Shown piece by piece: positions 43,559-54,225 of a DNA stretch of 64,000 nucleotides. Numbering within the stretch: position 1 is the stretch's first letter; the number at the start of each line of letters is the position of its first letter. The stretch spans positions 1-64,000 of the forward strand of contig JACRDB010000119.1 of assembly GCA_016218725.1 (NCBI GenBank). The letters run 5' to 3'. The translations under genes and the position numbers were made by a program. A model generated the notes under the pieces. The model ran no database searches. It had not been told where the DNA came from and saw only the letters and a list, made by a program, of their open reading frames with translations. This DNA is from Deltaproteobacteria bacterium (lineage in GTDB: Bacteria; Myxococcota_A; Polyangia; Polyangiales; Ga0077539).

Positions 43559-43746
43559 GGATCCCTTCGCGCCGCTCGTCGCCGGGCGCGCACCGCGAGG
43601 AAGAGGCCGAGCGCCACCGCCAGGAGCGCCAGCGCCGCCAGGAGCCGCGGGTCCAGCGCCACCAGGCCCCGCCGGAGCGAGCCCGCGGGCGGACGGACCA
43701 GCTCCACCCGCTCCTGGGCCATGAGAAGCAAGGTCGCCGGGTGCAT
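43555..43746 (-). CDS. Small membrane protein
   Basis: This 63-residue protein has a single hydrophobic span (LLAALALLAVALGLFLAVRA) ending in an Arg-rich cluster (RARRRAARRDP). It overlaps the stop of the sigma-54 activator as ATGA and the start of the flippase-like gene as GTGA, so all three are likely translated together. It could be a subunit or helper of the flippase-like protein. Function unknown. Confidence 0.6.
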   Translation of the reverse strand: MHPATLLLMAQERVELVRPPAGSLRRGLVALDPRLLAALALLAVALGLFLAVRARRRAARRDP

Positions 43747-45161
43747 CAGTCGTCGGAGCGCAGGCCGTGCTTGCGGAACAGGTCCCGGAGGTAATGCCGC
43801 TCGATCCCCGCCAGCGCCGCCGCCCGCGAGAGGTTCCCCCCGGTGCGCGCCAGGAGCCGCTGGAGGTAGTCCTTCTCGAACTCGTCAATCAATGTCCGCT
43901 TGGCCTCCTTGAAGGGCGTCAGCGGTTCGTTGGGCCCAGGTGCCATGGACGGCGTCGAGCCCCCGGAGGACGGCGCAGGCGCGATCCTCGCGCGCTCCCC
44001 GCACAACATCCGCTCGAAGGCCAGGTCCGCCGTGGTGATCACAGCACCTTCGGCCATCATGGCCGCTCTCTCTACGGCGCTCTTGAGCTCTCGCACGTTC
44101 CCTGCGTACTCCCGACGGACCAGCTCGGCCATGGCCTCCGGGGAGATGGCCCGGGCGCCCTGGCCATTGGCCGGCATGCGCTGGAGGAAGTGATAGACCA
44201 GCAGGGGGATGTCCTCCGGCCGGTCTTTCAAGGGAGGGATCGTGAGCCGGGCCTGGGCGAGGCGGTAGTACAGGTCCTCGCGGAATTTGCCCTGGTTGAT
44301 CATGGTGCGCAGGTCCCGCCAGGTGGCGGAGATCACCCGGACCTGCACCGGCCTTGGGGTGGTGCTGCCGACGCGCACCACCTCGCGCCGCTCCAGCACC
44401 CGGAGGAGCTTGGGCTGGAGCTCCAGGGGCATCTCGCCCACCTCGTCCAGAAAGACCGTACCCCCCTCGGCGGCCTCGAAGACCCCCACCCGGCGCTCGC
44501 TGGCGCCGGTGAAGGCCCCCCGCTCGTGGCCGAAGAGCACGCTCTCGGCCAGGGTCCCGGGGATGGCCGTGCAGTCCAGCACCACGAAGGGCCCCTGGGC
44601 GTACATGCTGGAGTCGTGGACGCCGCGGGCGGCGAGCTCCTTGCCGGTGCCGGTCTGGCCCTCCACCAGGATGGACAGGTCCGTGCGGGCCAGGCGGGCC
44701 AGGGTGGAGAAGAACTCCCGCATCGCGGGGTTCTTGCCCCGGAGCTCGCCAAAGGCATGCATGTCCGCGATGGGGGTCTCGAACGCGGCGTCCAGGTCCA
44801 CCCGGAGGATGGTGCTGCCGACCTCCAGGGTGGCCCCGGACGGGATCACGGCCTTTTCCATCCTGGCGCCGGCGTAGAGGGTGCCATTACGGCTCTGGAG
44901 GTCCGCCAGGCGGATCCCGGCGTGGTCCTCGGAGGCCCCGATCTCCAGGTGAAACGACGACACCGTCGGGTCCGAGAGCCGGAAATCGCACCCGGCGCTG
45001 CGCCCCACGATGGTCCGAGGCTGGGCAAACACCCCGCTCTGCCCTGCGTCCGCCCCGGCAATCACCGACAGACGCACGCCTCGCGCCTGCGGGCCCCGGA
45101 TCCGGTCGGGGTTTACGATCCGGGTGCTCTCGACGTCCCGGGTGTTTGAGTCACGGCTCAC
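43746..45161 (-). CDS. FHA-domain sigma-54-dependent transcriptional activator
   Basis: The protein is about 471 residues. An N-terminal FHA domain (VGRSAGCDFRLSDPTVSSFHLEI, residues about 45-115) binds phosphothreonine; the AAA+ domain follows with Walker A EGQTGTGKE, intact GHERGAFTGA loop and Walker B GGTVFLDEVGEM. A Fis-type HTH ends it (LSRAAALAGIERHYLRDLFRK). FHA-containing enhancer-binding proteins are a myxobacterial hallmark and connect Ser/Thr kinase signalling with sigma-54 promoters. A GTG start at 45161 is preferred, 64 bp from the divergent pgsA gene. The following two genes are overlapped. Confidence 0.93.
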   Translation of the reverse strand: MSRDSNTRDVESTRIVNPDRIRGPQARGVRLSVIAGADAGQSGVFAQPRTIVGRSAGCDFRLSDPTVSSFHLEIGASEDHAGIRLADLQSRNGTLYAGARMEKAVIPSGATLEVGSTILRVDLDAAFETPIADMHAFGELRGKNPAMREFFSTLARLARTDLSILVEGQTGTGKELAARGVHDSSMYAQGPFVVLDCTAIPGTLAESVLFGHERGAFTGASERRVGVFEAAEGGTVFLDEVGEMPLELQPKLLRVLERREVVRVGSTTPRPVQVRVISATWRDLRTMINQGKFREDLYYRLAQARLTIPPLKDRPEDIPLLVYHFLQRMPANGQGARAISPEAMAELVRREYAGNVRELKSAVERAAMMAEGAVITTADLAFERMLCGERARIAPAPSSGGSTPSMAPGPNEPLTPFKEAKRTLIDEFEKDYLQRLLARTGGNLSRAAALAGIERHYLRDLFRKHGLRSDD

Positions 45162-45212
45162 AGGTGCAGTGTGCCACTGGTGGGCGCCCTTCTGCCAGCG
45201 GAGTACACAAGG

Positions 45213-45218
45213 TACGCT
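45213..45218 (+). promoter_or_regulatory. -10-like box of pgsA
   Basis: TACGCT lies 7 nt upstream of the GTG at 45226 and there is no Shine-Dalgarno between, fitting a leaderless start. Confidence 0.4.
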
Positions 45219-45225
45219 CCCGCGC

Positions 45226-45870
45226 GTGAACGACCCCACCAAGGGGCGACCGCCCAGGGACCCCGCCCGGCGCAAGGCCTTCCGGGAGGACGTCCTGAAC
45301 CTCCCGAATGTCCTCACCATGGGCCGGGTGGTAATGATTCCCGTGGTGCTCTGGTACCTCACCCGGGGCACCCCGGAGAGCGCCTACATCGCCGCGTGGC
45401 TCTACGGCGCCGCCGCCGTCACGGACCTCCTGGACGGGTACCTGGCCCGAAAACGCAACCTGGTCAGCGTCTTCGGGAAGTTCCTGGACCCCCTGGCGGA
45501 CAAGCTCCTGGTCATGGCCACCCTGGTGTACATGGTCCAGCTCGGGAGAATCGCCCCGTGGATCGTCGTGGTGCTCCTGGGCCGGGAGCTGTCCGTCACG
45601 TCCCTGCGGTCCATCGCCTCCAGCGAGGGCGTGGTCATCGCCGCGGGGGAGACCGGAAAATGGAAAGCCGCCCTGCAAATGGTCGGGGTCCTGGGGCTGG
45701 TGCTCCATTTTCGCTTCCCCGTGGTGCCCTTCTGGCCCGAGGGGGTGGACCTGAACCTCTGCGGCCAGTGGCTGATCCTCCTGTCCATGGTGTTCTCCGT
45801 GTCCTCCGCGGTGGAGTACGTGAGGCTCTTCGTCCTCGCCGTCGAGGCCAAGGAGCAGCGCCGTAAGTGA
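45226..45870 (+). CDS. pgsA: CDP-diacylglycerol-glycerol-3-phosphate phosphatidyltransferase
   Basis: This 214-residue membrane enzyme makes phosphatidylglycerophosphate from CDP-diacylglycerol and glycerol-3-phosphate, the first committed step to phosphatidylglycerol. It carries the CDP-alcohol phosphotransferase motif D-x2-D-G-x2-A-R-x8-G-x3-D-x3-D as DLLDGYLARK then VFGKFLDPLADK near residues 65-95. The N-terminal LPNVLTMGRVVMIPV and four or more hydrophobic spans fit PgsA, and the length is usual for it. The start is GTG. It lies divergent from the FHA activator and convergent with pilS, 23 bp apart. The adjacent flippase-like gene could handle lipids made from its product; this is inference. 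Confidence 0.93.
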   Translation: MNDPTKGRPPRDPARRKAFREDVLNLPNVLTMGRVVMIPVVLWYLTRGTPESAYIAAWLYGAAAVTDLLDGYLARKRNLVSVFGKFLDPLADKLLVMATLVYMVQLGRIAPWIVVVLLGRELSVTSLRSIASSEGVVIAAGETGKWKAALQMVGVLGLVLHFRFPVVPFWPEGVDLNLCGQWLILLSMVFSVSSAVEYVRLFVLAVEAKEQRRK

Positions 45871-45893
45871 CGCCTGGGGCGCGTCCTACGCGC

Positions 45894-47495
45894 TCACCCA
45901 GGGCACCGGAAGACGAACTCGCTGCCGCCGCCCTCCCGCGGCAGGATCAACACCTCGCCCCCGTGGGCCTCGGCGATGCGCTTCACGATGGCCAGCCCCA
46001 GCCCCGTGCCCCGGGCCGTGTCCGAGTAGAACGCCTCGAAGAGCTTCTCCCGCTGGGCCGGGTCCACCCCGGGGCCCCGGTCCAGGACCGCCAGCGCCAC
46101 GGTGCCCTCGGCGCGCCGCAGGGCGAGCTTGACCTCGGCCCCGGGGCGCGACACCTGCGCGGCGTTGCGCAGGAGGTTCCAGGCCACCTGCCGGAGCTGG
46201 GCCGGGTCAACCCTCGCCACCAGCTCCTGGGGGGCCTCCACGGTGATGGTCACCTTGGCCTCGGGGCCCCCGGAGGAGCGCGCCAGCGTGGCGATTTCCC
46301 GTACGAGCTGCACCAGGTCCGTGCTCCGAGGCTCCGCGGGGCGGGGCCGGGCGAACTGGAGCATGTCCGTCACCAGGTCGTTGAGCCTGGCCACGTCCCG
46401 GGTCACCGTGGTCAGGAGCTTGCGCTCCTCGTCGGACAGGGGCGCCGTCTCCCGCACCAGCTCCACGCACCCCAGGATGGCCCCGAGGGGGTTCCGGATC
46501 TCGTGGGCGAGGCCCGCCGCCAGGCGCCCGAGGGTCGCGAAGCGCTCAGCGGCGGCGACCTCTCCGCGGAGCTTCTCCTCCTGGGAGCGGTCGTCCACGA
46601 CCACCAGGCCCCCGCGCACCACCCCGTCGCGGGTATAGAGCGGGGTCGCATGCCAGGACACCGGCACCATCGCCCCGGAGAGCTCCAGCATGGCGTCCCC
46701 GTGGGCGGCCTCGCCCACGCCCGCCACCACGTTGCCCGGCACGAAGGGCATGCGGTCCGTCACCGGCGTACCCAGGAGCTCCGGGGCCGAGGGCCCGAGC
46801 ATCGTCGCCGCGGAGGGGTTGATCCCGTCGATGCGCCCCTCGGCGTCGAAGGTCACCAGCGCCACGGGCGTCGACCGGATCACGTCCTCGTAGAGGGCCA
46901 CCACGTTGGCCCGGGAGGCCTCCGAGCGCACCAGGGCGTCGCCCGCCAGGAGGAGCCTCTCGGCGAGGCTCCCGCCGATGGCGGCGATGAGCACCACGGC
47001 GGTCACCGTGACCACCATCTGGTAGGTGGTCTCCACGGCGTTGGGGGTGACGTACACCTGGTCCGACAGCGGCCTCAGGATCCCCGTGGACATGAGAATC
47101 CCGAGGACGGCGTAGGCCCCGAGGCCCAGCACCGCCGTCCAGAGGGTGCCCACCCCGCCCAGGACCAGCGCCGCCGTGAGCGTGCTCAGCCCGAAGAAGC
47201 TCGACAGCGGCGAGCCCGCCCCGCCGGTGGCGTAGGTGAGCACGCTCCACGCCAGGAGGTCCCCGGCGATGCTCAGCGTGGTCAGGAACTTGAGCCTCGG
47301 GAGCGACGCCCGGTGGATCTGGAGCGAGTACCCCAGGCTCGCCAGATAGATCGCGATGATCACGCTCAAGAGGAGCCTCGGCGTGGGCCCGTCCAGGCCC
47401 CGGCCCTCGGCCAGGTGCACCGCCACGGTGCCGCCGAAGATCACCGTGCACACCATCACCCGCGCCGCGGTCAGCCACAGGAAGCGCGACCGCAC
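45894..47495 (-). CDS. pilS: PilS-like sensor histidine kinase
   Basis: The product is 533 residues with about six N-terminal membrane spans (to residue 190), a PAS domain (ALVTFDAEGRIDGINPSAATML), a dimerisation/H-box GLAHEIRNPLGAI with the phosphorylated His, and a HATPase_c domain with N-box (NLLRNAAQ), GPGVDP and GTGLGLAIVK. This layout and its place 64 bp downstream of pilC match PilS, the sensor that sets pilin expression. In Myxococcus xanthus pilR and pilA follow; here the next gene is convergent pgsA, so the partner lies elsewhere or was lost. The start is taken as GTG. Confidence 0.88.
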   Translation of the reverse strand: MRSRFLWLTAARVMVCTVIFGGTVAVHLAEGRGLDGPTPRLLLSVIIAIYLASLGYSLQIHRASLPRLKFLTTLSIAGDLLAWSVLTYATGGAGSPLSSFFGLSTLTAALVLGGVGTLWTAVLGLGAYAVLGILMSTGILRPLSDQVYVTPNAVETTYQMVVTVTAVVLIAAIGGSLAERLLLAGDALVRSEASRANVVALYEDVIRSTPVALVTFDAEGRIDGINPSAATMLGPSAPELLGTPVTDRMPFVPGNVVAGVGEAAHGDAMLELSGAMVPVSWHATPLYTRDGVVRGGLVVVDDRSQEEKLRGEVAAAERFATLGRLAAGLAHEIRNPLGAILGCVELVRETAPLSDEERKLLTTVTRDVARLNDLVTDMLQFARPRPAEPRSTDLVQLVREIATLARSSGGPEAKVTITVEAPQELVARVDPAQLRQVAWNLLRNAAQVSRPGAEVKLALRRAEGTVALAVLDRGPGVDPAQREKLFEAFYSDTARGTGLGLAIVKRIAEAHGGEVLILPREGGGSEFVFRCPG

Positions 47496-47559
47496 CTGCG
47501 GGTCGCTGTGCCCGACGACGGTGAGCGGCTCCGGGTGCGTGCTCGGCGCGATGGGTCGC

Positions 47560-48768
47560 CTACTCCGCCTTGATGTTTCCCGCCAGGGTGAAGATCGGCA
47601 GGTACATCGCGATGATCATGGTCCCGACGCTCCCGCCGATGAACACCATCATCAGGGGCTCCAGCAGCGCCGTCATGGAGGCCACCGCGACGTCCACCTC
47701 CTCCTCGTAGAAGTCCGCGATTTTATTGAGCATTGTGTCCAGCGCCCCGGTCTGCTCGCCCACGGCGATCATCTGCACGACCATGGACGGGAAGACCTTG
47801 GCCTCCTCCAGGGGCTCGGCCAGGTTCTTGCCCTCGGCCACCTTGGCGCGGGCGGCCAGGAGCCCCTGCTCGATCACGAAATTGCCCGAGGCCTTGGCGA
47901 CGATCTCCATGGCGTCCAGGATGGGCACGCCGGAGGACAGGAGCGTGCCCATGGTGCGGGTGAAGCGCGCCACGGCGATCTTGCGCATGGTAGGCCCGAT
48001 GGCGGGCATCTGGAGGATGAGCTTGTCCAGGAACACGGTGCCCGCGCGGGTCTTGGCCCAGCGCTTGAGGGCCGAGATGAACACCACGATGCCGCCGATG
48101 ATGTACGCCACGTTGTCCGCGACGATGTGCGACATGTTGATCACGGCCTGCGTCAGCGCCGGGAGCTCGCCGCCGAAGTCCTTGAACATCTTCTCGAAGG
48201 TCGGGATGACGAACACCATCATCACGCCGATGACCAGGATGGCGATGCAGAGCACGCCGATGGGGTACGTCAAGGCGCCCTTGACCTGGCGCTTGAGCTT
48301 GGCGTTCTTCTCGATGTACACCGCGAGGCGCTGGAGGATCGTGTCCAGGATGCCGCCGATCTCTCCCGCGCGCACCAGGTTGCAGAAGAGCACGTCGAAG
48401 ATGGCGGGGTGCTTGGCCAGCGCGTCGCTGAAGGTCAGGCCCCCCTCGACGTCGTTCTTGATGGCCCGGAGCACCTTGGCGAAGGCCGGGTTGTCGTTCT
48501 GCGAGGAAAGAATGTCCAGGCACTGCACCAGCGGGAGCCCGGCGTCGATCATCGTCGAGAACTGCCGGACGAAGATCACCAGGTCCTTCTCGGTGATCGT
48601 GCCGCCGCCCTGGAGGTTCAGGTCCAGGAGGCCCTTCTTGCGGACCTTGACGGGGGTGAGCTGCTGGGCCCGGAGCTTGACCAGCGCGCCGGCCTCGTCG
48701 TCGGCGTCGATGGTGCCGGTGCGCGTCTCGCCCCCGCGGGTCTTGGCCTCGTAGACGTACGTCGCCAT
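47560..48768 (-). CDS. pilC: Type IV pilus inner-membrane platform protein PilC
   Basis: This 402-residue membrane protein is of the GspF/PilC family. Two T2SSF domains are seen (about 65-190 and 270-395), each with the F-x-R-Q-F-x-x-M-I-D-A-G-L-P and F-T-R-T-M-G-T-L-L-S-S-G-V-P pattern, and three membrane spans. It anchors the PilB and PilT motors to the inner membrane. It lies downstream of pilT (48 bp gap) and upstream of pilS (65 bp gap) on the same strand. Length and start (MATYVYEAKTRGG) agree with the family. Confidence 0.96.
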   Translation of the reverse strand: MATYVYEAKTRGGETRTGTIDADDEAGALVKLRAQQLTPVKVRKKGLLDLNLQGGGTITEKDLVIFVRQFSTMIDAGLPLVQCLDILSSQNDNPAFAKVLRAIKNDVEGGLTFSDALAKHPAIFDVLFCNLVRAGEIGGILDTILQRLAVYIEKNAKLKRQVKGALTYPIGVLCIAILVIGVMMVFVIPTFEKMFKDFGGELPALTQAVINMSHIVADNVAYIIGGIVVFISALKRWAKTRAGTVFLDKLILQMPAIGPTMRKIAVARFTRTMGTLLSSGVPILDAMEIVAKASGNFVIEQGLLAARAKVAEGKNLAEPLEEAKVFPSMVVQMIAVGEQTGALDTMLNKIADFYEEEVDVAVASMTALLEPLMMVFIGGSVGTMIIAMYLPIFTLAGNIKAE

Positions 48769-48815
48769 CTATCTCCCTCGATGGTAGGGGGCTTTCCTCC
48801 CCCCGTCAAAAACCG

Positions 48816-49937
48816 CTAGCGTCCCCCCGAGGGGGTGGCGCGCGTGGCGTTCTCCAGGATCTGCTGGAGCTCGACCACGTCGCTGGAGCGCCCCATGGCC
48901 TCCTCCAGGGTGATCTGCCGGCGGAGCACCAGGCCCGCCAGCGACTGGTTCATGGTCTGCATCCCCGTGGCCGCCTGGCCGACCTGCATCAGCGAGTAGA
49001 TCTGGTGGATCTTGTCGTCCCGGATCAGCGCCCGGATCGCCGGGGTGGGGAGCATCACCTCGCAGGCCGCCACGCGCCCGGGGCCCCCCGCCCGCGGGAG
49101 CAGGATCTGCGTGATCACCCCCTGGAGCACGAAGCTCAGCTGCACCCGGATCTGCTGCTGCTGGTGCGCCGGGAACACGTCCAGGATGCGGTTGATGGAC
49201 TGCCACGTGGAGTTGGTGTGCAGCGTGGCGAAGACCAGGTGCCCCGTCTCGGAGATGGTGAGCGCGGCCTCGATGGTCTCCAGGTCCCGCAGCTCGCCGA
49301 TGAGCACCACGTCCGGGTCCTGGCGCAGGAGGTTCCGGAGCGCGTCCTTGAAGGACACGGTGTCCGTGCCCACCTCCCGCTGGTTGACCACCGAGGACTT
49401 GTTCGGGTGCATGTACTCGATGGGGTCCTCGATGGTGAGGATGTGCTGGCGGGTCTCCGTGTTGATCCGGTCGATGATGGACGCCAGCGTGGTGGTCTTG
49501 CCCGCGCCGGTGGGGCCGGTGATGAGCACCAGGCCCCGGGGCCTGAGCCCGAACTCCGCCACCACCGGCGGCAGCCCGAGCTCCTCCAGGGAGAGGATCT
49601 TGAACGGGATCGCCCGGAAGGTGCCCGCCACGGCCCCGCGCTGCATGAAGAGGTTGGCCCGGAAGCGCGCCAGGTTCTTCACCCCGAAGGACAGGTCGAT
49701 CTCGTTGGTGCGCTCGAAGCGCGCGCGCTGCTCCTCCGTGAGGATCGAGTAGCACAGCCGCTGCGTGTCCGCGGGCAGGAGCGAGGCGAAGCGCCGCAGC
49801 GGCGCGAGCTGGTCGTCGCAGCGCAGCTGCGGCGGGGTCCCGGTGGTGATGTGCAGGTCGCTGGCCCCCCGCTCGATCATCACGCGCAGGAGCTCCAGGA
49901 GGGTCGGGAGCACGGGCTCGGCGGACTGGACCGTCAC
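48816..49937 (-). CDS. pilT: Type IV pilus retraction ATPase PilT
   Basis: The product is 373 residues, the usual size. Walker A GPTGAGKTT, the Asp box, Walker B VVLIGELRDLET, the His box GHLVFATLHTNS and AIRNLIRE-like C-terminal region (AIRALIRDDKIHQIYSLMQ) identify PilT. It drives pilus retraction and so twitching or social motility. The gene lies 7 bp downstream of pilB and shares its transcript. Confidence 0.96.
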   Translation of the reverse strand: MTVQSAEPVLPTLLELLRVMIERGASDLHITTGTPPQLRCDDQLAPLRRFASLLPADTQRLCYSILTEEQRARFERTNEIDLSFGVKNLARFRANLFMQRGAVAGTFRAIPFKILSLEELGLPPVVAEFGLRPRGLVLITGPTGAGKTTTLASIIDRINTETRQHILTIEDPIEYMHPNKSSVVNQREVGTDTVSFKDALRNLLRQDPDVVLIGELRDLETIEAALTISETGHLVFATLHTNSTWQSINRILDVFPAHQQQQIRVQLSFVLQGVITQILLPRAGGPGRVAACEVMLPTPAIRALIRDDKIHQIYSLMQVGQAATGMQTMNQSLAGLVLRRQITLEEAMGRSSDVVELQQILENATRATPSGGR

Positions 49938-49944
49938 GGGCGCC

Positions 49945-51684
<1,740 letters not shown>

Positions 51685-51780
51685 CGAAGGCCTCCTTGAT
51701 ACGAATCCGTGGGACCCTAAGCCTGGGGTTGCCCACGGGGCAGACCTTCACTACTTATCACGTTCCCGCGAGGTCCTTCC

Positions 51781-52947
51781 ATGTGGTCGTGGCTCACACG
51801 TTGGCTCCGGTCCGGCTCCGCGGCCGAGAAGGCCGAAGCCGAAGGCCGGGTGGACGAGGCCGCGAGGCTCTACGTCGAGGCCGGCGAGCGCGCCGAGGCC
51901 CTCCGGGTGCTCCTGCGCGCCGGAGAGACCGCCCGCACCCTGGAGGAACGCCGGGGGTTCTATGTTCGCGCCTATGGCCTCGCTCGGACAAAAGAACAAA
52001 AAAATGACGCAGAGCACGGTCTTGCAATGGTCACTCTGGCCGAAGGCGAGACGCACACGGTGCGCACCGAAGAAGATCGCCGGAGGCTGGAGGAGGCCGC
52101 CGGGGTGCTCGAGGCCGCCGGGTCCTTCCGCGAGGCCGCGAGGGCGTACGGGCTCCTGGACGACCGCGACGCGGTGGTGAGGGTGCTCACCCTGGCGGGG
52201 GACGTGGAGGGCCTGGAGCGCGAGACCGAGCGCACCGAGGAGGTGGAGCGCGTGGGCCTCCGGCGCAGGAAGGCCGTGGAGGAGTTCGAGGTGCTCTGGC
52301 AGGGCGGAGACCGGGGGAGGGCCCTGGAGATTCTCACCCGCTGGGTCACCACCCACGGGGACGACCACGAGACCCGCAGGCTCCTGGACGCCCACGCAGC
52401 GCGTTCGCTCAAGGGGGCGATGTGCGACATGGTATTGGGAGGTGTGCGTTGGACGCTGGTGTGGCGCTTCCCGGTGGTTCTTGGTCGGGAGGGGGACGTG
52501 GTGCTGCGGGGCGGGAGCGTGTCTCGCAGGCATGCGAGGTTGCTGAAGACCGACGGGGGCTTCGCGCTGGAGGACGCCGAGAGCCGCGCGGGGATCGCGC
52601 TGGACGGCGTCCCGGCGGCGGGGTCGGTGCCGCTCCTGGACGGCCACACGGTGTCTCTGGGCGGAGACCTGGCGCTGAGGGTCGGCGCCGAGGGGCCTCA
52701 CACCACGCTGGAAGTGGACCGTGGGATGGACCGGGGGCGGCGCTTGCTCCTGGTGGCGGGGCCCTGGGAGACGCCCTTCGGGGCTGTGGCCTTCGGGCCC
52801 CTGGGGCCGGAGCTCTCGCCTCGGGAGCCGGTGTATCTCAACGGCCGGAGGGTGGCCCTGGCGGTGACGCTGGCCTCCGGGGACCTGGTGGAGCAGGGTG
52901 AGCACAGCCTCCGGGTGGGCGCCGACGGCGCCCCAAAGGGCCAGTAG
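51781..52947 (+). CDS. TPR-like/FHA-domain protein
   Basis: The protein is 388 residues. Residues 1-190 are helical repeats like TPRs (AEAEGRVDEAARLYVEAGERAEAL, split here). Residues about 225-305 form an FHA domain with GREGDVVLRGGSVSRRHARL, the G-R and S-R-R-H residues that bind phosphothreonine. A final 80 residues carry a second beta-rich segment. It is likely a cytoplasmic adaptor recognising a target phosphorylated by the kinase encoded 9 bp downstream. GAGG lies before the ATG and a TACTTAT box about 25 nt upstream. Confidence 0.85.
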   Translation: MWSWLTRWLRSGSAAEKAEAEGRVDEAARLYVEAGERAEALRVLLRAGETARTLEERRGFYVRAYGLARTKEQKNDAEHGLAMVTLAEGETHTVRTEEDRRRLEEAAGVLEAAGSFREAARAYGLLDDRDAVVRVLTLAGDVEGLERETERTEEVERVGLRRRKAVEEFEVLWQGGDRGRALEILTRWVTTHGDDHETRRLLDAHAARSLKGAMCDMVLGGVRWTLVWRFPVVLGREGDVVLRGGSVSRRHARLLKTDGGFALEDAESRAGIALDGVPAAGSVPLLDGHTVSLGGDLALRVGAEGPHTTLEVDRGMDRGRRLLLVAGPWETPFGAVAFGPLGPELSPREPVYLNGRRVALAVTLASGDLVEQGEHSLRVGADGAPKGQ

Positions 52948-52956
52948 GGGCGCCCC

Positions 52957-54225
52957 GTGGGACTGTGGTCACGGCTGAAGGGCCTCTTCGGGCCCGACCC
53001 GCCGCCGCAGGATGCGCTCCTGCGCACCTCGGACGCGCCGCCTCCGCCCGTGAGCGTGCCCGCGGCGACGGAGAAGAACGCTCCCAGGCCCGAGAAGAAG
53101 CCCGAGGACCCGCTGGGGCTCCTGCGTCGCATGGCGCCGGAGCAGGCCGTGAGGGAGGCCCTCTCGCGGGTGGAGCGCACCACGTCGGCGCTGGAGGCCC
53201 AGGCCCTGGCCCGGTGGCTCCGGGAGAACGCCCGGAGCGAGGCGCTCCCGGGACCGGTGAAGGTCGAGCTCGCCGAGTGGTTCCTGGCCCGGGCGGAGCT
53301 GCCGCTGGCGCGGAGCATGCTGGCCCAGGTGGCCTCGGGGCCCCTTGGCCACGCGGCCCCGGCGATGCTCCGCCTCGGGGACCTGTGCGCCCAGGAGGGC
53401 GACGACGACGGGGCCTCGCGCTGGTACGAGAGCGCCCTGGCGCTGGACCTGGAGTTCCCGGGGGCCCGGGAGCGCCTCGCCCGGCGCAGCCGCACGGCCC
53501 GGGCGGGCGAGGCCGGGGCGACGCTCCTGGCGCCGAGCTCCGCGGCGGGCCTCGGGCGCTTCGAGCTCCTGCGGGAGCTCGGCCGGGGCGGGGCCGGGGC
53601 GGTGTTCCTGGCGCGGGACAAGCGCCTGGGGCGCGAGCTGGCGCTCAAGCTCTACCACCCGCAGGCGCGCGCGGACCGCAACGCCCGGCTCCGGGGTGAG
53701 GCCCAGGTGGCGGCCCAGGTGGGCGGCGCCTGCGCCGTGCGGGTGTACGACCTCCTGGAGGACGTGGGGGCCATCGCCATGGAGCACTGCGCCGGGGCCT
53801 CGCTCCGGACGCGCATCGCGCGGCGGGACTTCACGCCCGAGGTGGCCCGGGCGTGGCTCCGGGACGTCTCCCAGGGCCTCGCGCGCACGCACGCCCAGGG
53901 CTGGGTGCACCGGGACCTGAAGCCCGGAAACGTGCTCCTGCGCGGCGACGGGCGCGCGGTGCTCACGGATTTCGGGCTCTCCCGCCAGGCCGGGAGCCTC
54001 GCCCCGGCGATGGAGGGCACGCCCGCGTGGCTCGCCCCGGAGGCGCGCGGCGGGGGTCCGACGGACCCCCGGGCGGACGTGTACGCCTTTGGCGTCCTGG
54101 GTCTGGAGCTCCTGGGCACGGGTGACCCGGTCCTGGGCGCGCTGCTCGCCGCGTGCGCGCCGCAGGACCCGGCGGCGCGCCCGGCGGACGGCGAGGCCCT
54201 GGTCGAGAGGCTCGTGGCGCCGTGA
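52957..54225 (+). CDS. Ser/Thr protein kinase with N-terminal helical repeats
   Basis: The product is 422 residues. The N-terminal 190 residues are a Pro-rich linker and TPR-like helices. The kinase domain (about 200-420) has G-loop LGRGGAGAVFLA, Lys in LALKLY, Glu in LRGEAQ, HRDLKPGNVLL, DFG and WLAPE, so catalysis looks intact. The C-lobe is shortened after the APE region (about 65 residues to the end), with no membrane span or PASTA repeats. It is a soluble Hanks-type kinase, and the FHA protein upstream is the likely reader of its phosphorylation. The GTG start is 9 bp after the FHA gene, and its stop overlaps the next start as GTGA. Confidence 0.92.
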   Translation: MGLWSRLKGLFGPDPPPQDALLRTSDAPPPPVSVPAATEKNAPRPEKKPEDPLGLLRRMAPEQAVREALSRVERTTSALEAQALARWLRENARSEALPGPVKVELAEWFLARAELPLARSMLAQVASGPLGHAAPAMLRLGDLCAQEGDDDGASRWYESALALDLEFPGARERLARRSRTARAGEAGATLLAPSSAAGLGRFELLRELGRGGAGAVFLARDKRLGRELALKLYHPQARADRNARLRGEAQVAAQVGGACAVRVYDLLEDVGAIAMEHCAGASLRTRIARRDFTPEVARAWLRDVSQGLARTHAQGWVHRDLKPGNVLLRGDGRAVLTDFGLSRQAGSLAPAMEGTPAWLAPEARGGGPTDPRADVYAFGVLGLELLGTGDPVLGALLAACAPQDPAARPADGEALVERLVAP

